A stretch of DNA of 7,875 nt from Oscillospiraceae bacterium. Its GTDB lineage: Bacteria > Bacillota > Clostridia > Oscillospirales > Acutalibacteraceae. Made by a program: the position numbers and the translations under genes. Below are positions 6,901 to 7,875 of this stretch, piece after piece. Under the pieces are notes generated by a model that saw nothing but the letters and a program-made list of their open reading frames with translations, was not told the origin of the DNA and searched no databases. The stretch is from contig CADBMQ010000233.1 in assembly GCA_902795765.1 (NCBI GenBank), forward strand, positions 1-7,875. The letters are read 5' to 3'. Position 1 is the first letter of the stretch, and every line of letters starts with the position of its first letter.

Positions 6901-7875
6901 ACTGTAACTGGTGTTGTTACTTTCAAAGTAGCTTCTTGCCATTCTGTTGTGAAGTTCAAAGCGGTCTGTTGAACAGTATTTCCCGCACCTATCCGATCAT
7001 AGTTACTCTTTTTAGTTACTAACTGTCCTCCGCTAACATTCTTAGAAGCCTTATAACTTATATGAATTTCATCACCTGCTAATAAGCGACCACCTACTTT
7101 GGCATTATCAGGTACTCTGCTATCAAATGTTGCGCCTCTTGATGAGATATACGGAACAGAAAGAACCAATACTTTTGATCCAGAACTATCGATAGCTTTT
7201 ACACGGAGATATTTATTTGAATCAATAAAATCAGGAGAGAGTGTGTCGCCAAGAGCTATGAGCAAGTCTTTACCAGACATACCACTCTTGCTGATTGTAA
7301 CAGACTGACCTGTTACGATTGAAATCGGATTGCTATCGGTATAATCAACATCGTTGACTGTTACAACATAACCGCTTGGCAAAGATACGATGAACTCGCC
7401 TGTATTCTTTACAGCGTTTTCTGCTGTAATTGTATCTCCGTTTATATTGAATGTACCAGAAATACGAGATGTCGAACTTGTATAGTCTTTTGTGTTAACC
7501 CATTTTGCAAAGAGTTCCATATTATCCTGAACAGTATCGGTGTCGAAATTCCACTTAAATGTGCAAGCTGAACTTGTGTACCAACCATCGAAGATGAAAG
7601 AACTATCTGTCGGGTCAGCAGGTTTTGAAACCTTGCCACCCTTTGCAACTGACTGAGGATCAGGAGTTGCACTTGTGCCGTGATCGTTCAAATTAAAGGT
7701 AACATCATAGTAAACCTTGATTTCTTCCCATACTGCTGTAAGTGTTGTATTTTTAGTAATTTGGAATGAATCGCCACCTTGATAAGTGTTACCTTCACCA
7801 TCGCTCCAACCCTTAAACAGATAGTTTACACCACCAACAGATTTGGTAGGAACATCTGATTGTACTGTTACAGTA
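3960..7875 (-). CDS. Giant secreted/surface multidomain protein with InlB B-repeats and CBM-like beta-sandwiches (5' end outside window)
   Basis: The minus-strand frame is open from the right edge to a TAA at 3962-3960, giving 1304 full codons. The true start and any signal peptide lie outside. A TTG at 7691 that could look like a start falls inside a conserved repeat, so it is not one. Visible residues 1-49 are the end of an InlB B-repeat and 56-125 are a complete one. After a small beta-rich region come stretches of Ser/Thr/Asn/Gly/Asp-rich beta sequence whose ends resemble carbohydrate-binding jelly rolls: FYLDDIYL (347-354), VISDVYKY (585-592), YYVWLNNIGY (696-705) and IDVGVSEIY (956-964). 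A Cys cluster lies at 380-389. The C-terminus holds two related modules (970-1107 and 1153-1304) and stops right after the second, with no LPxTG, transmembrane helix or dockerin. Composition and domains suggest an extracellular adhesin or glycan-binding protein; no catalytic domain was recognised in the visible part. Attachment to the cell, if any, must use the unseen N-terminal part. Confidence 0.88.
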   Translation of the reverse strand, partial: TVTVQSDVPTKSVGGVNYLFKGWSDGEGNTYQGGDSFQITKNTTLTAVWEEIKVYYDVTFNLNDHGTSATPDPQSVAKGGKVSKPADPTDSSFIFDGWYTSSACTFKWNFDTDTVQDNMELFAKWVNTKDYTSSTSRISGTFNINGDTITAENAVKNTGEFIVSLPSGYVVTVNDVDYTDSNPISIVTGQSVTISKSGMSGKDLLIALGDTLSPDFIDSNKYLRVKAIDSSGSKVLVLSVPYISSRGATFDSRVPDNAKVGGRLLAGDEIHISYKASKNVSGGQLVTKKSNYDRIGAGNTVQQTALNFTTEWQEATLKVTTPVTVEDSSKSAAFGVFFPAVDSDTVFYLDDIYLKDSSSNKLVSYDFENEYLHSTYDATCRKCSKDSDCYRLAQLRHHFWGWDGDLTVVSNDADPHSEAMPGAFVPPAKSYELVHSWKKLYENGNQSSGTHGMKTTDGYTEDDFYSHWQAAVGYSSATYFGDYGMHVNSLNAVLPMTGTGGLSINTWGHQYTPETYEGVMLRVTALEGNTADQISFATKSDSWSPNFGIPGVGQSTVVILPWSALGGTPGTDFNFRFGGGVLNIVISDVYKYKDPQIDMVLRTNINAAGTTNTLYYNLNAPAGATSAYIDLKSSMPSFYNATVSLIDAGSNVVASKRMDSLTKDWATYEIPIPDGVSVKKVKVDIDLNSSTAKEMYYVWLNNIGYKDGSGDHDVITFVSNTTQSRAFPVTGAVNNAAGIEYGNGFGGAGGTWYGSMWYEADSSRDYSDHGFISSGEIATAKWNAKNTEVTATNGSTPYASNVVENFKFFTSDNSTLGQEKYHTLWIDSAPSSGYQYNVTNVKAQLFKGSHSGTSADPTALGDLANVIVAARNGSGKIAIKVSRNDEATAVTATARVSITYVGDATEHVMSEYVFASNEDKDVELVLADSWFVNSDGTLKNIQSINYSVTTDVAATIDVGVSEIYTTRPDLKVKAHALVLANNISIQYKLPKEIFTETFYKTDGMTVKFAINGKTQNLTFANAVDDGTYFIFTENINYAYEMADDITATIKAIYDHEDEMTTSTDLYSVTDYAIDILRDSTYASDSTLKRLVSDIIEYGTAAQKYIGHGLDNLADQVVINAGVEMEPTEIASLDAPWSEGKHVAEFGTSVDVKRVIWSGAALALENSTNVRFKILATSDLSVVPGLYISINGEKIPLVIGESIVRDTSLDRPWSEDESKTLLGYVVYVRGIDAKNITNLADTTYQVGYTGGKARTISTSSNYNIAKYIYNKWNSDFMRDEGALYLSELVKYVWAYGLSAAEYAAR
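3963..4418 (-). repeat. C-terminal module, copy B (ends at the C-terminus)
   Basis: Visible residues 1153-1304 mirror copy A: ALALENSTNVRFKIL corresponds to ALVLANNISIQYKL, ISINGEKIPL to FAINGKTQNL, NYNIAKYIYNKW to the helix after Y-S-V, and SELVKYVWAYGLSAAEYAA to KRLVSDIIEYGTAAQKYIG. The protein stops one residue after the last helix, so this module forms the exact C-terminus. Confidence 0.6.
4554..4967 (-). repeat. C-terminal module, copy A
   Basis: Visible residues 970-1107 begin with a beta part, ALVLANNISIQYKL, then FAINGKTQNL. They end with a helical part, LYSVTDYAIDIL, followed by KRLVSDIIEYGTAAQKYIG. Modules of this look (beta part, then Y-S-V-x-x-Y and a helix with E/N-Y-G-x-A-A-Q) recur near the C-termini of surface proteins in gut clostridia; their function is not known to me. 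Copy B shares the same order of motifs. Confidence 0.6.
6807..7256 (-). other. Region encoding a CBM4/9-like jelly-roll segment
   Basis: Visible residues about 207-356 contain an alternating beta pattern, LLAGDEIHISYKAS at 264-277, a Trp-containing strand EWQEATLKV at 311-319, and the closing strand VFYLDDIYL. This order (onset strand, W-x-x strand, then D-D-I/V-x-L near the end) is typical of carbohydrate-binding modules of the CBM4/9/22 superfamily. The segment would bind glycans outside the cell. The assignment rests on pattern, not on a profile search. Confidence 0.5.
7500..7709 (-). repeat. InlB B-repeat 2 (complete)
   Basis: Visible residues 56-125 carry the full pattern: YDVTFNLNDHG, then the V-x-x-GGKVSKPADPT segment, F-D-G-W-Y-T, a Cys and Trp-Asn-Phe, and a closing MELFAKW. 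These small beta-grasp units serve as stalks or adhesive modules in surface proteins of Firmicutes. It follows repeat 1 with a linker of about six residues. Confidence 0.92.
7728..7875 (-). repeat. InlB B-repeat 1 (partial, cut by the right edge)
   Basis: Visible residues 1-49 end in NYLFKGWSDGEGNTYQGG and then TLTAVW. The F-x-G-W core followed by a closing L-x-A-x-W is the hallmark of the second half of an InlB B-repeat (Listeria-Bacteroides repeat, Flg_new). The first half lies outside the window. Confidence 0.8.

Noticed and set aside
7689..7691. TTG at 7691 as the start of the giant gene.
   Set aside because: The same frame continues upstream without a stop to the window edge and encodes the beginning of this InlB B-repeat and the end of another, so the gene is simply cut by the window.
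1..7875. CRISPR array, tRNA or rRNA genes, insertion sequences, or integrase attachment sites.
   Set aside because: No regularly spaced short repeats, cloverleaf-like sequences, rRNA-like conserved segments, transposase frames or flanking target duplications were seen on reading through.

Overview
The window looks like chromosomal DNA of a low-to-moderate G+C Firmicute, most likely a gut or rumen clostridium (Oscillospiraceae/Ruminococcus-like). The reasons are strong Shine-Dalgarno sequences of the GGAGG type, clear sigma-A-type promoters, U-run intrinsic terminators, a 475-residue pyruvate kinase, and a very large secreted-type protein carrying InlB B-repeats (Listeria-Bacteroides repeats). 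This assignment is an inference from style and family content; no rRNA or taxonomic marker is present.

Left part (1-3548, mostly + strand). The first 154 bases are a divergent control region. On the minus strand the first few codons of a gene leave the left edge, and on the plus strand a GTG-started EamA/DMT transporter begins. Both have good promoters, and a perfect 10-bp inverted repeat lies between the two -35 boxes. The transporter ends in an intrinsic terminator that abuts the next promoter. That promoter drives a complete, apparently functional pyruvate kinase (pyk), whose last 23 bases overlap a second EamA/DMT transporter. This pair probably forms an operon and ends at a strong, probably bidirectional terminator near 3516-3548.

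Right part (3575-7875, minus strand). A 55-residue acidic, Trp-rich small protein has its own promoter, ribosome binding site and terminator. Upstream of it lies the 3' part (1304 codons visible) of a giant extracellular-type protein that runs off the right edge. In order, the visible protein has the end of one InlB B-repeat, one complete B-repeat, a series of beta-sandwich segments resembling carbohydrate-binding modules, and two diverged copies of a roughly 140-150-residue C-terminal module. It has no sortase motif, membrane anchor or dockerin at its C-terminus.

Together, the left half is ordinary metabolism and small-molecule transport, and the right half is surface or secreted biology. 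The items most worth following are the small acidic peptide, whose N-terminus resembles RiPP/lasso leader peptides, and the architecture of the giant protein. No CRISPR array, rRNA, tRNA, insertion sequence or attachment site was seen.
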